NCBI GenBank assembly: GCA_036365515.1
Contig: CM070874.1
Coordinates: 174,877,797 to 174,941,796 of the forward strand
Direction of reading: 5' to 3'
DNA from: Torymus aiolomorphi
Lineage: Eukaryota > Arthropoda > Insecta > Hymenoptera > Torymidae
DNA length: 64,000 nt
The position numbers were made by a program, and so were the translations under genes. This document shows, one piece after another, positions 26,345-38,717 of this stretch (positions are counted from its first letter, which is position 1; each line of letters begins with the position of its first letter). Under the pieces are notes generated by a model, which was not told the origin of the DNA, ran no database searches, and saw nothing but the letters and a program-made list of their open reading frames with translations.

Positions 26345-29300
26345 TCTGAAGTGACCTCAACGGTGCCTCGGCAAGGCGCCCCGGCGGCGTCCGTCGCAGC
26401 AACCTCTACCGACTTGGAGGGAAATTTGAGTATCCCGAGTCAGCCAGAATACTCACGATGGTATTTACCAGTGGGTCTCGGCGGATTTCGCATACGCGCG
26501 TTACACGATTCAGGCACATCTCGTACCGCAGTAGGCCCGATTGGCTAGTAGATTGCGACCACGTGTGGTAAGCAGATTACGCCGCACCGCGGAAGTGGCG
26601 CACGCCTCGCCAACGGCAAGACCACGGCGGTGCTGGGCCATGTAGACCTGCCCTTCGACGTGGCAGGTGTGCGACATTACCTCGACGTGGTGATCCTCGA
26701 GGAATTGGACGCAGACTGTCTACTCGGCGCCGACTTTATGCGGAAATTTAACGCCGCGCTGTGGCCGCGCGAATCGACGCTTAGCATCGAAAGAGTTGAA
26801 GAGCGAATTCCGCTTGAACTAGCATCCCTCGCGCACGACGAAGCGAGCGCTGCTCACCTCGCTTCGGTCGGCCTCGCCGATGTTGACGAGGCCCAGCGGC
26901 GACAGTTGCAAAAGTTGCTCGACCAACTGCTGTCCGCGAGCGGTGCGCCATTAGGATGCACCAGCTGGACCGAACACAACATCGAAGTCTCGAGCACTAG
27001 GCCCATCAAGCAAAAATATTACCCCGTCTCGAAAAAGATCGAGGAGGAAATGAACAAGCAAGTGCGAGAGATGCTCGAGGCGGGTATTATTATCCAATCG
27101 ACCAGCGAATGGTCGAGCCCTGTTGTGATGCAACGGAAAGCGAATTGCACGTACCGATTCTGCATCGACTATCGCAAATTGAACGCGGTAACGAAGGCGA
27201 GCGCATACCCGCTCCCGCACATGGACGCGATTTTACGCAAGCTCCAAAACGCTCGATACGTATCGACGATCAATCTGAGCAGCGCCTACCACCAAATTCC
27301 GTTGCGGAAGGAGGCGCAAGCGCTGACCGCGTTTACTGTCCCTGGAATGGTCCTCTTCGAATTTACTCGAATGCCTTATGGGGTAGTGGGCGGACCAGCG
27401 ACCTTCCAGGAGCTTTCGGACCGCGTTATCGGCCCAGAAATGAGGCCTCATGCGTTCTCCTACTTGGACGATATTATTATCGTCACGGAGACGTTTGAGG
27501 AACACCTCAAGTGGCTTAGCCATTTTCTCCAGCATATTAAAGACGCAGGTCTCACCATTAACAGTGAGAAAAGCGAGTTCTGTCGGAGTGAGGTCAAGTT
27601 TCTCGGGGTCTTAGTTAACCGAGACGGCTTTAAGCCTCACCCGGACAAGATTGCTCCAATTTTGGAATATTCGGCGCCGAAGAACCTCAAACGAGAAGGT
27701 TCCTTGGTATGGCGTCGTGGTATCGCAAGTTCTTGCCCGACTTTGCGACGATCGCAGGGCCGCTCACGCAGTTAACAAAGCACAACGTTGCGTATGTTTG
27801 GAGTGACGCGGAGCAATCCGCATTTGAGCAGATTAAAGCTCTCATTGCGTCTGACCCGGTATTACACCGGCCGTCGTCTGAACACCAGTTCGTGATTCAA
27901 ACGGACGCGAGTGATACTGGCCTTGGAGCAGTACTTACGCAGACGATCGGCGGGGAAGAACGAGTCTTATGCTTCGCAAGCCGCACGATGACTGCGGCGG
28001 AACGAAATTATTCCGTCATGGAACGCGAATGCCTCTCAGTTTTGTGGGCGATACGCAAGTTTCGTGCTTACGTCGAAGGCTATCATTTTAAAGCGATAAA
28101 CCAGAGCAGTCTGAAATGGTTATGCAATTTGTATAATCCCACCGGACGCTTAGCGCGGTGGGCGCTGGAAATGCAAGCGTATGACTACGACGTCGAGCAT
28201 CGGAAGGGCTCACTGAATCACGTGCTTGATGCGCTATCTCGCATGTTTGAGGACGAGGAAGCGCTAGACCTCGCGGCAGTAGATGTCTCCGAAGAGACAG
28301 ATGACGCCTGGTACAAGCACATGGTCGCCGCCGTCGAACAAAATTCCGGAGATTACCCGTGGTGGAAGTTAGTTCACGGGCGCCTCTACAGCTACCGTCC
28401 GAACCCTGCGGTCGAAGATTTACTCGAGGACGAGGACGCTTGGAAATTAGTCTTGCCAGTAGAGAAGCGCGAGAAAGCGATGCAAGAGAGCCACGCAGAA
28501 CCTACTGCGGATCACTTAGGCCGAGCGAAAACGCATGCGCGTGTCACGCTCTATTATTACTGGCCTTCGCTACGCAAAGATGTCGCTGACTTTGTGCGGA
28601 ACTGCTTGATCTGTCAGCAGTGCAAAGTGCAGCAGACAGCGCCGGCAGGCCTCATGAGCAGCCATCGCGCGTTACGCCCGTGGCAGATCGTTGCAGGGGA
28701 CATTATGGGACCTTTTCCCAGATCCGCTCGAGGGTTCGAGTACCTGCTGATATTTCTGGACTTATTTACAAAATGGATCGAATGCCTGCCGCTTCGCAAG
28801 GCGAACGCACGTACCATCGAAAAGGAACTAGAACAGCGAATCTTCCTACGCTTCGGTGTACCCGAAGCTTTTCACTCCGACAATGGAACGGAGTTCAAGA
28901 ACAAGGCTCTTGACTGCTTTCTGAACAAGTGCGGAGTTACGCATACGACGATTCCGCCGTATCACGCGCAGGCAAATCCTGTGGAGCGAGTGAATCGCAC
29001 GGTGTAAACCATGATCACCGCGTTCCTCGAAGAAAACCACAAGGATTGGGATTTGCACATCTCCGAACTGATGTTCGCGTACAATACTGCGACGCAGGAG
29101 TCGACGGGGTCGAGCCCAGCATTTCTGAACATGGGCCGGCAACCGACTCCGCCCATTTTCTTGAAACGCCGCGAGGAGCGCGCCGCAGAGGAGTGCGCAG
29201 AAGCGGCCGAGCTCGACCGCTGGCGGACGCGGTTGCAGAAGTTGCGAGACGTGCAACAATCCGCCGCGAAGAACGCTTCAGCAGCGCAACAGCGACAGTC

Positions 29301-29733
29301 GCATTATTATAATGCGTTTCGCTGCGATGTTCGCTTCGAAGTGGAAGGCAAAGTTTGGAAGCGCAATTGCATTCTCTCCTCGGCAGTACAAGGCGTAGCA
29401 GTGAAGCTAGCGCCGAAATACGCCGGTCCGTACGTAATTTCCGCCAAGCTAGCCTCGAATGTGTGCGAGCTGCAAGACCTTGATGGAAAAGACTGCGGCA
29501 AGGTCCACGTAGAAGACCTTAAATTCTATCATGAAAAGATTGATCTTACCGCTGAGGCAGGGAGCTCAACTGACGTTAACTCGGCACGCGATGACCAGGC
29601 TGGGGAAGATCCCGACGACGACGGATCTCCCAATGACCTGGCGAGCGAGCAGCAGCCCGCACCCCGCAAGAGGGGAAGACCACGCAAAGCACGGTTGGTG
29701 GTAACGCGGACCACACGTGTCATGGGGGCCTAG
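26345..29733 (+). pseudogene. Ty3/gypsy pol (PR-RT-RH-IN), broken
   Basis: Aspartic protease with LHDSGTSRT (DSG at 26507-26515); tandem TAG TAG at 26546-26551; RT with FCIDYRKLNAVT, MPYGVVGGPATFQ and YLDD (27461-27472); a frameshift near 27690; RNase H with QTDASDTGLGAVLTQ. The third RNase H acidic residue is lost: a TD pair is replaced by N in FKAINQSSLKWL. Integrase has an H-x5-H...C-x2-C zinc site (ESHAEPTADH...CLICQQC) and acidic residues at 28699 (GDIMG), 28879 (SDNGTEF) and 28984 (PVERVNRTV). A nonsense TAA lies at 29005. The basic C-terminus (PRKRGRPRKARLVV) ends at 29733. No separate env ORF follows. Confidence 0.92.
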
Positions 29734-30078
29734 GCGAGCAAGCGCTCGCGAGTAACGGCAGATGCTGACGGGCGAAAGCCGCTACCACTCGCGACAAACG
29801 CAAGCGCAACGCTACCCCGAAGCCGCGGACTGCCGAAAGGCTCTCGGAACGCAGCCACAACGAACCGCGTCGCGACACCTTCGCCCCGACGCACGCACGC
29901 CGCAACGCGCCAATCACGTCACTAACCCCTTAACCTCACGCCTCACCATTGAACATAGTGACCAACTCTTTTCCCGCTAGGGCAACTCATCCAAGGATGA
30001 GCCGATAAGCGCCCGCGCAACGCGCGAAGGATCGCGATTCCGCAAGACCACGGGCCTGCGAGCCACCAAAAGAAAAAA
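29734..30078 (+). other. Gypsy 3' untranslated region
   Basis: GC-rich non-coding sequence between the pol stop and the polypurine tract. No env-like ORF. Confidence 0.55.
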
Positions 30079-30356
30079 TGTAAAAGGATACCCGAGTTGC
30101 TTACGTTTTTTTCCCCTCTTTGCAATCCCAAAGCCTATTGCATGGCTCGTCGAAGCTCTAGCCCCTATTGCATGTTGCATGGCGGAGAGAGAGATTATCT
30201 CGAGCTGGTACGTCGCCCGTAGCCAGCGTCTGAGGGAGGGGCGTATGACGGAAAATTATTCTCCGTCATTTTCCTCCCTCCCCGCATTAATCACGTACTA
30301 ATTCCTCACAGTTGTTATAGGTGCAGACGACGCGGAAGGACGCCTGATCGAGAGAG

Positions 30357-30437
<81 letters not shown>

Positions 30438-31000
30438 ACGCGGGCGCGACCTGCTGAGAGTCAATTAGTCTCGTTGAGGACAGCGCCCGCGCTCCTTGCC
30501 CCAAAACTATACGGGAGAGTTCCGTGACGTGCGACCTCGGATTGAGAGTGTGTTTGTGTGAGTGTGTGCTCCCTGCCATGAGCCCGTGGCCCGTTCCAGC
30601 CTCCGAGAAGCAACCGAAAGCGACCTGCGCACCAGGAGCTCCGGCGAAACGTCTTCGGCGACAGCGACTATGCACCACTTGTAAGTGCCGGCTCGACTCT
30701 TCTCTCTCTCTCTCTAACTCGCGGGAACTCGGGCCTCCTTCTTGCGCTCGCTGACAGCGAATCGCACATTGTGCGCTTGTGTCCCCTTTTCCCCTCTTTG
30801 ACTCGTTCAATAAACCTTGTTGTATGTTATTTAATTCTCGCGAGTGACCATTCATTTGCTACCCCGTTCTCCCACCTTTATTCAATTCTACATTCGCATG
30901 CGGCGTGCATTGCACGAGGCGCGCTAGCCTCGCCGACGCATGCACTATATTTGTAACTGGATAATTATCGAGTAGCCAGGGAAATTAATTATCCGTTACA
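30079..31000 (+). mobile_element. Probable 3' LTR of the gypsy element, 922 bp
   Basis: Begins TGTAAAAGG directly after AAAAGAAAAA and ends CCGTTACA, with inverted TGTAA/TTACA termini. It carries a GA microsatellite and an AATAAA signal at 30809. Near its end TGTAACTGGATAATTA and TAATTATCCGTTACA form a terminal stem. The boundaries are inferred because no second LTR is present for comparison. Confidence 0.5.
30358..30436. repeat. (GA)n microsatellite
   Basis: About 38 GA dinucleotides inside the LTR; the serine/leucine-rich minus frame over it is an artefact. Confidence 0.96.
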
Positions 31001-31380
31001 CTGCATACTATCAATAACTTCATTAGAAGTGAAATCTGCTTCGTCCAGCATTGTAAGAAACACAAGCTACTTATTTACTAATAGCAAATTCAGCACAATT
31101 TATATTGAACTTTTGATTATTCTTATTGGACTTCTTGGATTTATTGTATAATCTCCTATTATATCTCCTATTATAAAAGGCAGATTCTCCAATTATAATT
31201 TTCTCTTCTTTTCCTATTCTCCTATGCCTATTGTTTTATAAGAGGTAAGAGGCTATTGTAAAAGGCAGAGATGGTCTTTAGAACGCAGTCATATTAGTAG
31301 AGGTCGACGTTGTTTTCTTCCGCTTAACGCTGTACAGAACGAGCTCTTCTGCGTTATGTTGGATTGTTGACTATGGCTAA

Positions 31381-31520
31381 GAGCGAGTCCACATAAGAGG
31401 CACAGGCGCACAGGCACACGACTCTGAGCCAATCGGAGGCAATCTCCGGCTTGGAGGCTTTACTCCGATTGGATCAGAGTCGTGTGCCTGTACGCCTGTG
31501 CCTCTTATGTAGACTCGCTC
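31381..31520. mobile_element. Harbinger-like MITE, 140 bp
   Basis: Terminal inverted repeats begin GAGCGAGTCCACATAAGAGG and end CCTCTTATGTAGACTCGCTC and extend about 48 bp. Flanks are TAA on both sides (31378-31380, 31521-31523), a TWA-type duplication. The centre is a second stem, CCAATCGGAG and its complement. Confidence 0.88.
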
Positions 31521-32176
31521 TAAGGTATAGCTATACATATTGACCACGGCCCCATGTCAGATCCCATAATTCCGTGCGGATCGTTCCGCCTCATGTGAAT
31601 GCACCCTCAACGGTGCAAACCTAATTGCCCGCGCAAAAAATATCATTGGGGACGATGATGCGTCAAGCAGAGCACTAGAGCAGCTTTATTGTGCAGGAAT
31701 CAGCATCAAAGGACAGAACACCATTAAACCAAATAATGTTCTCGCTTATATATTAATTCTCTCGGATAAAGATTTAAAAAAAATAACGTTTTCACATTCT
31801 CTCATAAAGATTTCGTTTGTCGGTTATTTTCGATAATAAGAAGAGAAAAAAGTATTATATTTTATATGATTTTATCGTAATACTAAAAAAAGTCATATAT
31901 TAGACAAGTTGTAATGTATTTGAAGTTTTGTTCATTATAATACGTGATGATATTTTAGATTATGTTTCTAGAAATTTGAAAGTTGAATGAAAAAATCTAG
32001 AACCACGTGTTTTATAATTTCATTCTTGGTATTAGAAACCTATATTCACTATATAAAAAGACTTTTATATTTTATCTTTTATAAAAAAAAGAAGCTTAGA
32101 AAAATTTTTTGATTTAGTAATATCGAAATCACTGATCAAAAATATTTTTTAAATTTTAAAAGGTTTCAAAATCATC
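31521..32176. other. Spacer upstream of OB-fold-like gene
   Basis: Mixed then AT-rich. A possible MITE end (CCGCCTCATGTGAATGCACC near 31589) resembles a segment inside the MITE at 8552 (CTTATGTGAGCTCACCCTGA). No convincing promoter was identified. Confidence 0.4.
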
Positions 32177-32794
32177 ATGGAAAATGATGAAGATTATTAT
32201 AAAAATATAGTAATAGACGATTACATATTTACTAAAGAATTCCTCAAGGAAGTTGTCATTTATGAGAAAACAGTGTAAGTTGAAGTTTTTTTACAATATT
32301 AAAAACTTATTATAATTGTTAAATTCTTCATTTATTATTGTAGTGAATTGATTGGCATTGTCGACGAAGCTGAAATGAAGCCAAGTTTGATGAAATTCAT
32401 CCTTACAAATAAAGAAGACGACATAATCCAAATCTTAATTTGGGATGAAAATATCACCAACAAAGTCAAACCGATGATCATGTCTGGAAATGTAAGTTAT
32501 ATAAAAAATATATTTTCACATGCTTTGATTAAAATATAAATAAAATATAATAAAATTAATTTCTTGTGTAATATAATTTTTTATATAATTCTTACAAGTT
32601 ATTCATATCGATGGAGCGTTTACAAAAGACAGAAACTATGATGAGCAAAGGAACAACCAATTTTGATTTGACGATAATGTCGAATTCTGTCATAAGACTT
32701 TTGCAGCAATCGCCAGAATATGTGCCTATGTCTCGATCAACTTCCATCCTGGAAGTCAAAATTGAAGAAGTGCCAAAACATACAGGGCCAATTG
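32177..32794 (+). CDS. Three exons of an OB-fold / RPA-like protein gene
   Basis: Exon 1 32177-32274 (from ATG), exon 2 32344-32491, exon 3 32599-32794; all three donors are GTAAGT and acceptors are TAG, AAG. Phases agree: exon 1 ends in phase 2 and exon 2 supplies the third base, exon 2 ends in phase 0, exon 3 is open throughout. Exon 2 encodes ELIGIVDEAEMKPSLMKFIL and IIQILIWDENI, the beta-strand pattern of single-stranded-DNA-binding OB folds as in RPA1-like proteins. The next strand expected (V-I-H-I-D-G-A) is present at the exon 3 start but in another frame (see findings). Downstream exons were not found before the R1-like insertion at 33602. The family call rests on pattern only. Confidence 0.5.
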
Positions 32795-33601
32795 GTAAGT
32801 ATTTTTACTGTTAAACATTATATATTTATATTTTTCGTTTCTTCAATTATTTTTCCAATGTGTTGATCCCATTGAATATTGTAATCAAATGTAATTTTGT
32901 ACCTTATTATTATGTTTTTGTAATTATATTATCTTTGAAATGTCATGTCGATTTTTCCGATCTTATTTACAGCTATTGTGTCGAATATTTCCGTGTCAAA
33001 TCGAATTATGTTAAATAATAAACGAAAATTCACTATACTAGTTGTATTGAGGCCTTAAAAATCGTGTTTATAGGTTTACATGATCAAGATATGACTGTGC
33101 ATAAAAATATCAATTGAGAATAAGTTTTGTTTAAACGTTATCTATATCCTTCGTATTTAACAGTTTTATTGAAAGTCAAATCCTTGTTTATAATTATATG
33201 AACTTTCGAATGTTTTATTGATTTTTTTCGATCTTATTTACAGCTACTGTATTTAATATTTGTGTCAAATCGTATTCTGTTAAATAATAAGCGAAACTTG
33301 ACTATATTAAGTGTATTGAAGCTTTAAAAAATCATGTTTATACGTTTAGATGATTCAGAAATAATTGTACATGAAAATGTTAAATGGAAAAAAGTTTTGT
33401 TTTACATTAGAATTAACAATTTTTACATTTTTACATCCATATTTCCGTTAAGTTACATCCTGAGACGCTATAGCCGAAAATACTTCATCATGTTGATTTT
33501 ATGTATACTAGAAATCCTTATACCAGCATTTTTTTCTAAATTTTCATTGCGTATATTGTTTCATAATATAATTGGAAAGTATAGTAATAGAACTTATGAC
33601 A
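32795..33601. repeat. ~270-bp tandem duplication plus 175-bp-family unit
   Basis: CAGCTAYTGTRTYNAATATTT occurs at 32972 and 33242 and AAAAATCRTGTTTATA at 33056 and 33326, a period of 270 bp. The second unit runs into GAAAATGTTAAATGGAAAAA and TATAGCCGAAAAT, the same words as the 175-bp array at 40.6-41.1 kb. The last 14 bases (33588-33601) are the left target duplication of R1-like element 2. Confidence 0.7.
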
Positions 33602-34348
33602 GGCTGTCACAGTCTGTAAAGGGGTAACCCGATACAGGTAAATCCTCAACCTCCACGTCCACGTACGTGACAGCTGGAAACGTCTTCTGTCGCGTCAATG
33701 CTTCCAACAGCAACACTACAACAGAAACGGCTGACGGAGGCTCCGGGTCACGGGTTACACCCTTCCCGTGCGGGGCGCGGAGCCTAAAAAGGGAACCTCC
33801 GAGCTTCATTAAGCGAGAAGGGAAAAAGAGTCAAGAATAGTGGTACCTGACTCTGCTACAGCCACTCATCACAAAGAAATAAACACACAACACCTCTAAC
33901 ACGCAGTACACTGACGCACGAACACGCACGACACTTGCACAGCAGAACCTTTGGACGACGGGCCACGGGCTTCGCTGTGCTGGCTTGCGGTCCCGCAACC
34001 CCGGCCTGCAGAGGGTACACCGGATAAAACCAGTTCGGCCGCCATCGGATAGTGGCCGGAGCGCTCCTGGGCCGCCGATAGTGAGGGGCCCGAACCCTGC
34101 ATTAACCAGCAGGGAGGCTGCCCTGCATAACGGTGTATAATCCCTCTCCCGTATCAGTGCCGGGTGGTTCCCGGGCGGGATGCTGCTGCGGGGTGTGGGG
34201 GGCTCCGACGAGGCCACTGCGGCCTACCGGGGTGGCGGAACTTCCCGGGAGTACGCCGGGGGATGCCCCTGATCCTAGGCCAAAGGTACTCTGACCAACA
34301 CAACACAACCCACACGAAGTTAGTTTTCAGGAGAGTATAACAAACAAA

Positions 34349-35725
34349 ATGCAAGACAAAAGTATAGAAAACTCAGTTAGAGCGCAAACTGCATCGGGTG
34401 TCCCGCCCAACACCGAGTACCTGACACCAGGCAACACTCAGGAGATCAGACATAGAACAGCCAGCACGTCGAACATTTACAGCATCATCAGCGACGCTAG
34501 CACCTCTGGCACGTCGCCTGACGACGTCACAGGGCCCTCCAACTTGGAGAACGAGGTAGACAAAACCGTAAGCAGCATGCTGGCGGAGATCAAAATAATG
34601 GAGAGAGCAACGGAGAAGCAGAAGAACATCTCCAAATATGTTAAAGAGGGGCTGAAGACGCTTAGGGCTCTGCTGGCGGTACTCCAAACCGAACGCGAAG
34701 AAGCCAAGAGGACGGCCCGTACAATCAGGCTTCCCAAACGGCGTAGAGGTGCAGGGGACAGTTCAGAATCACAGCCTGAGACCCAAAAAACCAAGAAGAA
34801 GAAAACTGCCAGCAACATCCAACGCCCCCAAATCCAGATATCAGACGACAGAGGGGACCTGGTTGAAACCCAAGTAGGCACAGATGAAAATCCCCAAGAA
34901 GGCTGGAAAACTATGGAAAACAAAACGAAGAAAAAGAAGAAAAAAGCAATGGAGGGGCCCAGAGCGCCACTACGTCCAAACGGCAACGCCTCTAAACAAC
35001 GGGGCGGCGTAGTGCTAATCGTGCCCAAAGACGGCAAGACCTTCGCGGACATGGTGCAGACGCTACGTACGGTTGACACCTCTGATAACAACCTCCAAAT
35101 CAGAGGAGTCACAAAGACCAAGGGCGGCGCCGCACTAGTACGCACCAAAGGAGATGAAAGCACTCACGGTAACCTGAGTGGACGTCTCCTGGAGATGCTA
35201 GGCGAACAGGAGACAATCAAGGACATGACCCGAAAAGTGACACTGGAGATACTGGACCTGGACTGCCTTACAGATACTGACGAAGTACGAATCGCACTAG
35301 ATGGAGTACTGAACCCGGGCGCGGATAGACGGGTCTCGGTCCTCGGGCCAAACAGCCGAAGACAGAAGATGGCTATCTGCGAGCTCGGAGATCGAGACGC
35401 GTCACGGCTACTCGAGACGGGACGTATAAAGATAGGGTTTGTCAGCTGCCGAGTGAGGACCCGACTGATGGTGTCGAGATGCTACAAGTGTCTCGGCTGC
35501 GGCCATTACCGTACAAACTGTAAAGAAGCCGACAGACGCGACTGCTGTTGGAAGTGTGGAAAAAATGGACACAGGGCTGGGACCTGCACGGGTGCTCCCC
35601 TCTGTTTCCTGTGCCCATCACAGGAAGGCGGAGGGGCAGCGCACGTTCCGGGCCCGGCGCTCTGCACCGCATTCAAAACAGTGCTGACGGAGGCAAGAGC
35701 GAAACAGAGGACCGTTCGCACTTAA
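34349..35725 (+). CDS. R1-like element 2 ORF1 (gag-like, 458 aa)
   Basis: Uninterrupted ORF for the element's RNA-binding protein. Residues 70-125 are helical and charged (possible coiled coil, AEIKIMERATEKQKNISKYV); residues 125-205 are Lys/Arg-rich with candidate nuclear localisation signals (LPKRRRGAG, KTKKKKKK). The C-terminal third contains the conserved RIKIGFVSCRVRTRLMVSRC lead-in and three knuckles: CYKCLGCGHYRTNC, CWKCGKNGHRAGTC and a CFLCPSQ..H..GPALC type. Length and layout match R1-clade ORF1. The ORF2 frame begins within a few bases of its stop. Confidence 0.92.
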   Translation: MQDKSIENSVRAQTASGVPPNTEYLTPGNTQEIRHRTASTSNIYSIISDASTSGTSPDDVTGPSNLENEVDKTVSSMLAEIKIMERATEKQKNISKYVKEGLKTLRALLAVLQTEREEAKRTARTIRLPKRRRGAGDSSESQPETQKTKKKKTASNIQRPQIQISDDRGDLVETQVGTDENPQEGWKTMENKTKKKKKKAMEGPRAPLRPNGNASKQRGGVVLIVPKDGKTFADMVQTLRTVDTSDNNLQIRGVTKTKGGAALVRTKGDESTHGNLSGRLLEMLGEQETIKDMTRKVTLEILDLDCLTDTDEVRIALDGVLNPGADRRVSVLGPNSRRQKMAICELGDRDASRLLETGRIKIGFVSCRVRTRLMVSRCYKCLGCGHYRTNCKEADRRDCCWKCGKNGHRAGTCTGAPLCFLCPSQEGGGAAHVPGPALCTAFKTVLTEARAKQRTVRT

Positions 35726-35729
35726 CAAG

Positions 35730-38717
35730 GCGACGACAGTGCTCCAAGGCAACTTGAACGGCAGTAGCCTGGCTCATGCCTTACTGTCCCAGCTTGCCGA
35801 GGAGATGAAACGGACGTTATAATGATTAGCGAGCCGTACAGAGACAGAGACAGCCCGACTTGGTTCGTTAATACCTCCCGTTCTGCGGTGCTGTGGTTAC
35901 GGGGGCGGGCCAGGTCGCGTATCACAAGCCAAGGGAGGGGCAAGGACTACGTCTGGGCTCGGGTGTCTGATGTGACGTATGTCAGCGTGTATCTCACTCC
36001 GAACTGTAGCGCCGCGGAGTTCGGACGAAAGGTGGTGGCCTTCGAGGACGCGCTTAGGGGCATCCCCGGCCCCGTTATCTTCGCGGGGGACGTTAACGCC
36101 AGGGCCATTGAGTGGGGCATGACGACGACGAACAAACGTGGACGGCTGCTGTTGGAAATGGCCGCGAGGCTAGACCTAACAGTAGCAAACGTGGGACAGG
36201 CGATGACGTACAGGAGACCCGGCTATGGCGCATCCATCCCAGATGTGACCTTTGTGACGACTGGACTTCTCCGAAGTGTCGCGGGTGTTCGAGGGCTACA
36301 CGGCCAGCGACCACCAGTACATCATCTTCGGAGTGACCGACAAAGCACAGAGCAGAACAGGGACCGCCCTAACTCCCGCGGGATGGAACATGAAAAAACT
36401 AGACGTTGACAAACTGACGGCACAGCTGGACAGGGAACCGGACCCGACAACGGCGATCCCTCGCGGCTTCGGTGGTTGGGAAAAGGCTGAAAAGCTAACA
36501 GAGGAAACGTCGGGGCTCTTGAGACGGCTCTGTGACGTCTCTATGCCAAGAAAATGGACGAGACGTGACAAAGAACCGGTGTACTGGTGGACCGAAGATA
36601 TCGCGCGCCTCCGACGCGAATGCCTACGGCTCCGACGGAGGGCCCAGCGCGCCCGCGACAGAGCGGACGCGATGGCCCACTCGGAGGAGTACCGGGTAGC
36701 GCGCAAAGAACTGAGGCGCGCTATCAATGACAGTAAAAAGGAAAGTTGGACCAAACTGATTAACGAGGTGGACTCAGACCCTTGGGGAGCGGGTTACAAG
36801 ATCGTCAGCCGCAACCTGGGAGGCAACACTCCACCGGTAGTCAGGGACGAAGAAACAATGGACAGAATCATTGACGGACTCTTCCCTACACACTTGGAAC
36901 AAGGGTGGGGGGGCGACGATACTGGCGACGACGAGGTGCAGGAGTTCACCCGGGGTGAGCTCAGCTTGGCTGTTGCGCAGCTCTCGGCGGGGAAGGCACC
37001 AGGTCCGGACGGTATCCCAGCGGAAATCCTCGGGATTGTTGCAAAACGACGCCCGGAGATACTCCTGAACCTATATAATACATGCCTGGCGGAGGGCGTG
37101 TTCAGCAAAGATTGGAAGACGGCGCGGCTGATCCTCATTGATAAAGGAAAGGGTGGGGACCCGGACTCGCCGTCATCCTACAGACCGCTGAGCTTGCTGA
37201 ATACACTAGGCAAGCTCTTCGAAATGCTCGTGAGACCGCGAATCCAACAGGCGGTTCGGGACGCTGGCGGCCTGAACGACAGACAGTACGGGTTCAGACA
37301 AGGACGGTCGACGATAGGGGCGATCCAAAAAGTGATCGACTCCTTTGACAGAGCACAGACTAGGCCCCACAAGAACAGGCCAATAGTGCTCATGGCAACA
37401 CTCGACGTACGAAACGCTTTCAACTCGGTGCGGTAGACGGACATCGTGCGGGCATTCTCCGACGCTTTCCCGCTGCGCCCATACCTTCTCCGAATCCTCA
37501 AGGACTATCTACGAGACCGTTACATTACGTACGGGACGCAGACTGGGGTTAAGAAAAGAAAAATGACGGCGGGAGTAGCGCAGGGCTCGATCCTTGGCCC
37601 CGATATTTGGAACGTAGGTTACGATGAGTTGTTGGATCTTCAGATGCCGCCGGGGGTCTATCTGGTCGGCTACGCAGACGATCTGGTCATCGTCATCACG
37701 ACGAAGGATACACGACTGGCTCAGATGAGGCTGATCCAAGCTACGAGACGGGTGGACGAATGGATGCAAAGTCGGGGACTGCAGCTGGCCATGCAAAAGA
37801 CGGAGTTACTATACCTAACTAGGAAACGGATAGATACGACGATACCCATGACGGTGGGGACGTCCGTTGTGCATCCTGGACGGTCCGCCAAATATCTGGG
37901 GATGACCCTGGATACGAGGATGACCTTCTGGCCGCACATACGTCGCGTCGCTGAGAGAGCGGCGTTAAAGACCGCCGCCCTCGCCCGCCTCATGGCAAAT
38001 ACGAAGGGACCGAAACCGAGCGTACGATGACTGCTTATGACAGTGACCAACTCGATGCTCCTTTATGGGGCCGAGATATGGGCGGACGCGACGCGAATAG
38101 AGAAGTACCGCAAAAAGATCGCGGCGGTACAAACACTGGGAGCGCTGCGAATCGCGTGCGCGTACCGCACTGTCTCAGAGGTGGCGGTACTAGTGATCGC
38201 AGGGGTTGTCCCAGTAGACCTTCTTGCTCTCGAGCGGAAGAGGATCTACGAGTACAGCAAAGAAAGGGGAAGAACGAGAGCCTCCATAGACGCACGGACG
38301 ACGACGCTGACATCCTGGCAAACGCGATGGCCAGACAGCGACAAAGCCAAATGGACGAGACGCCTCATAACGGACGTGCGACTCTGGCATAAGAGAGGAG
38401 CTGGGGAGGTGAATTTTTACCTGATCCAGTTCCTATCCGGACACGGATACTTCCGCCAGTATCTGCATCGGATGGGGAAGGTAACGACCCCGTCCTGCAG
38501 GTACTGCGGACATAATAGAGACGTCGCCGAGCACACATTTTTCGTGTGCCCCCGCTGGATAGTCGCGAAACACAGACTACAGACGAAGATAGGTGATATC
38601 ACACCGGATAACGTCGTGACACTGATGCTGTCAAGCAAACAAAACTGGGACGACATAGCACGCTACGTGACTCACGTACTACAAGGCAAAAAGACTGACG
38701 GTTGCCTTGAAAACTGA
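35730..38717 (+). pseudogene. R1-like element 2 ORF2 (endonuclease-RT), nearly intact
   Basis: Endonuclease motifs IFAGDVNARAIEWGM (36075-36120) and YTASDHQYIIF (36295-36330); RT motifs GKAPGPDGIPAEIL, SYRPLSLLNTLGKL, YADD at 37671-37682; C-terminal finger CRYCGHNRDVAEHTFFVC near 38497-38550. Four lesions: a one-base loss near 35811, a frameshift near 36270, TAG at 37434 where Trp is expected, and TGA at 38028 where Arg (CGA) is expected. The last two are single G-to-A or C-to-T changes. Otherwise colinear with element 1. There is no obvious ATG at the ORF2 start, so translation may depend on ORF1 termination. Confidence 0.93.

Larger units (their letters stand above)
24068..31000 (+). mobile_element. 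Ty3/gypsy LTR retrotransposon, decayed, 5' LTR not found
   Basis: Gag, protease, RT, RNase H and integrase occur in the gypsy order, followed by a polypurine tract (AAAAGAAAAA at 30069-30078) and a probable 3' LTR. Stops and frameshifts occur in every domain. The element is markedly GC-richer than its flanks. No sequence resembling the 3' LTR was seen upstream, so it may be 5'-truncated or the LTR assignment may be wrong. Confidence 0.85.

Noticed and set aside
30298..30855. 185-codon minus-strand ORF with Ser/Leu run
   Set aside because: Created by the GA microsatellite in the LTR.
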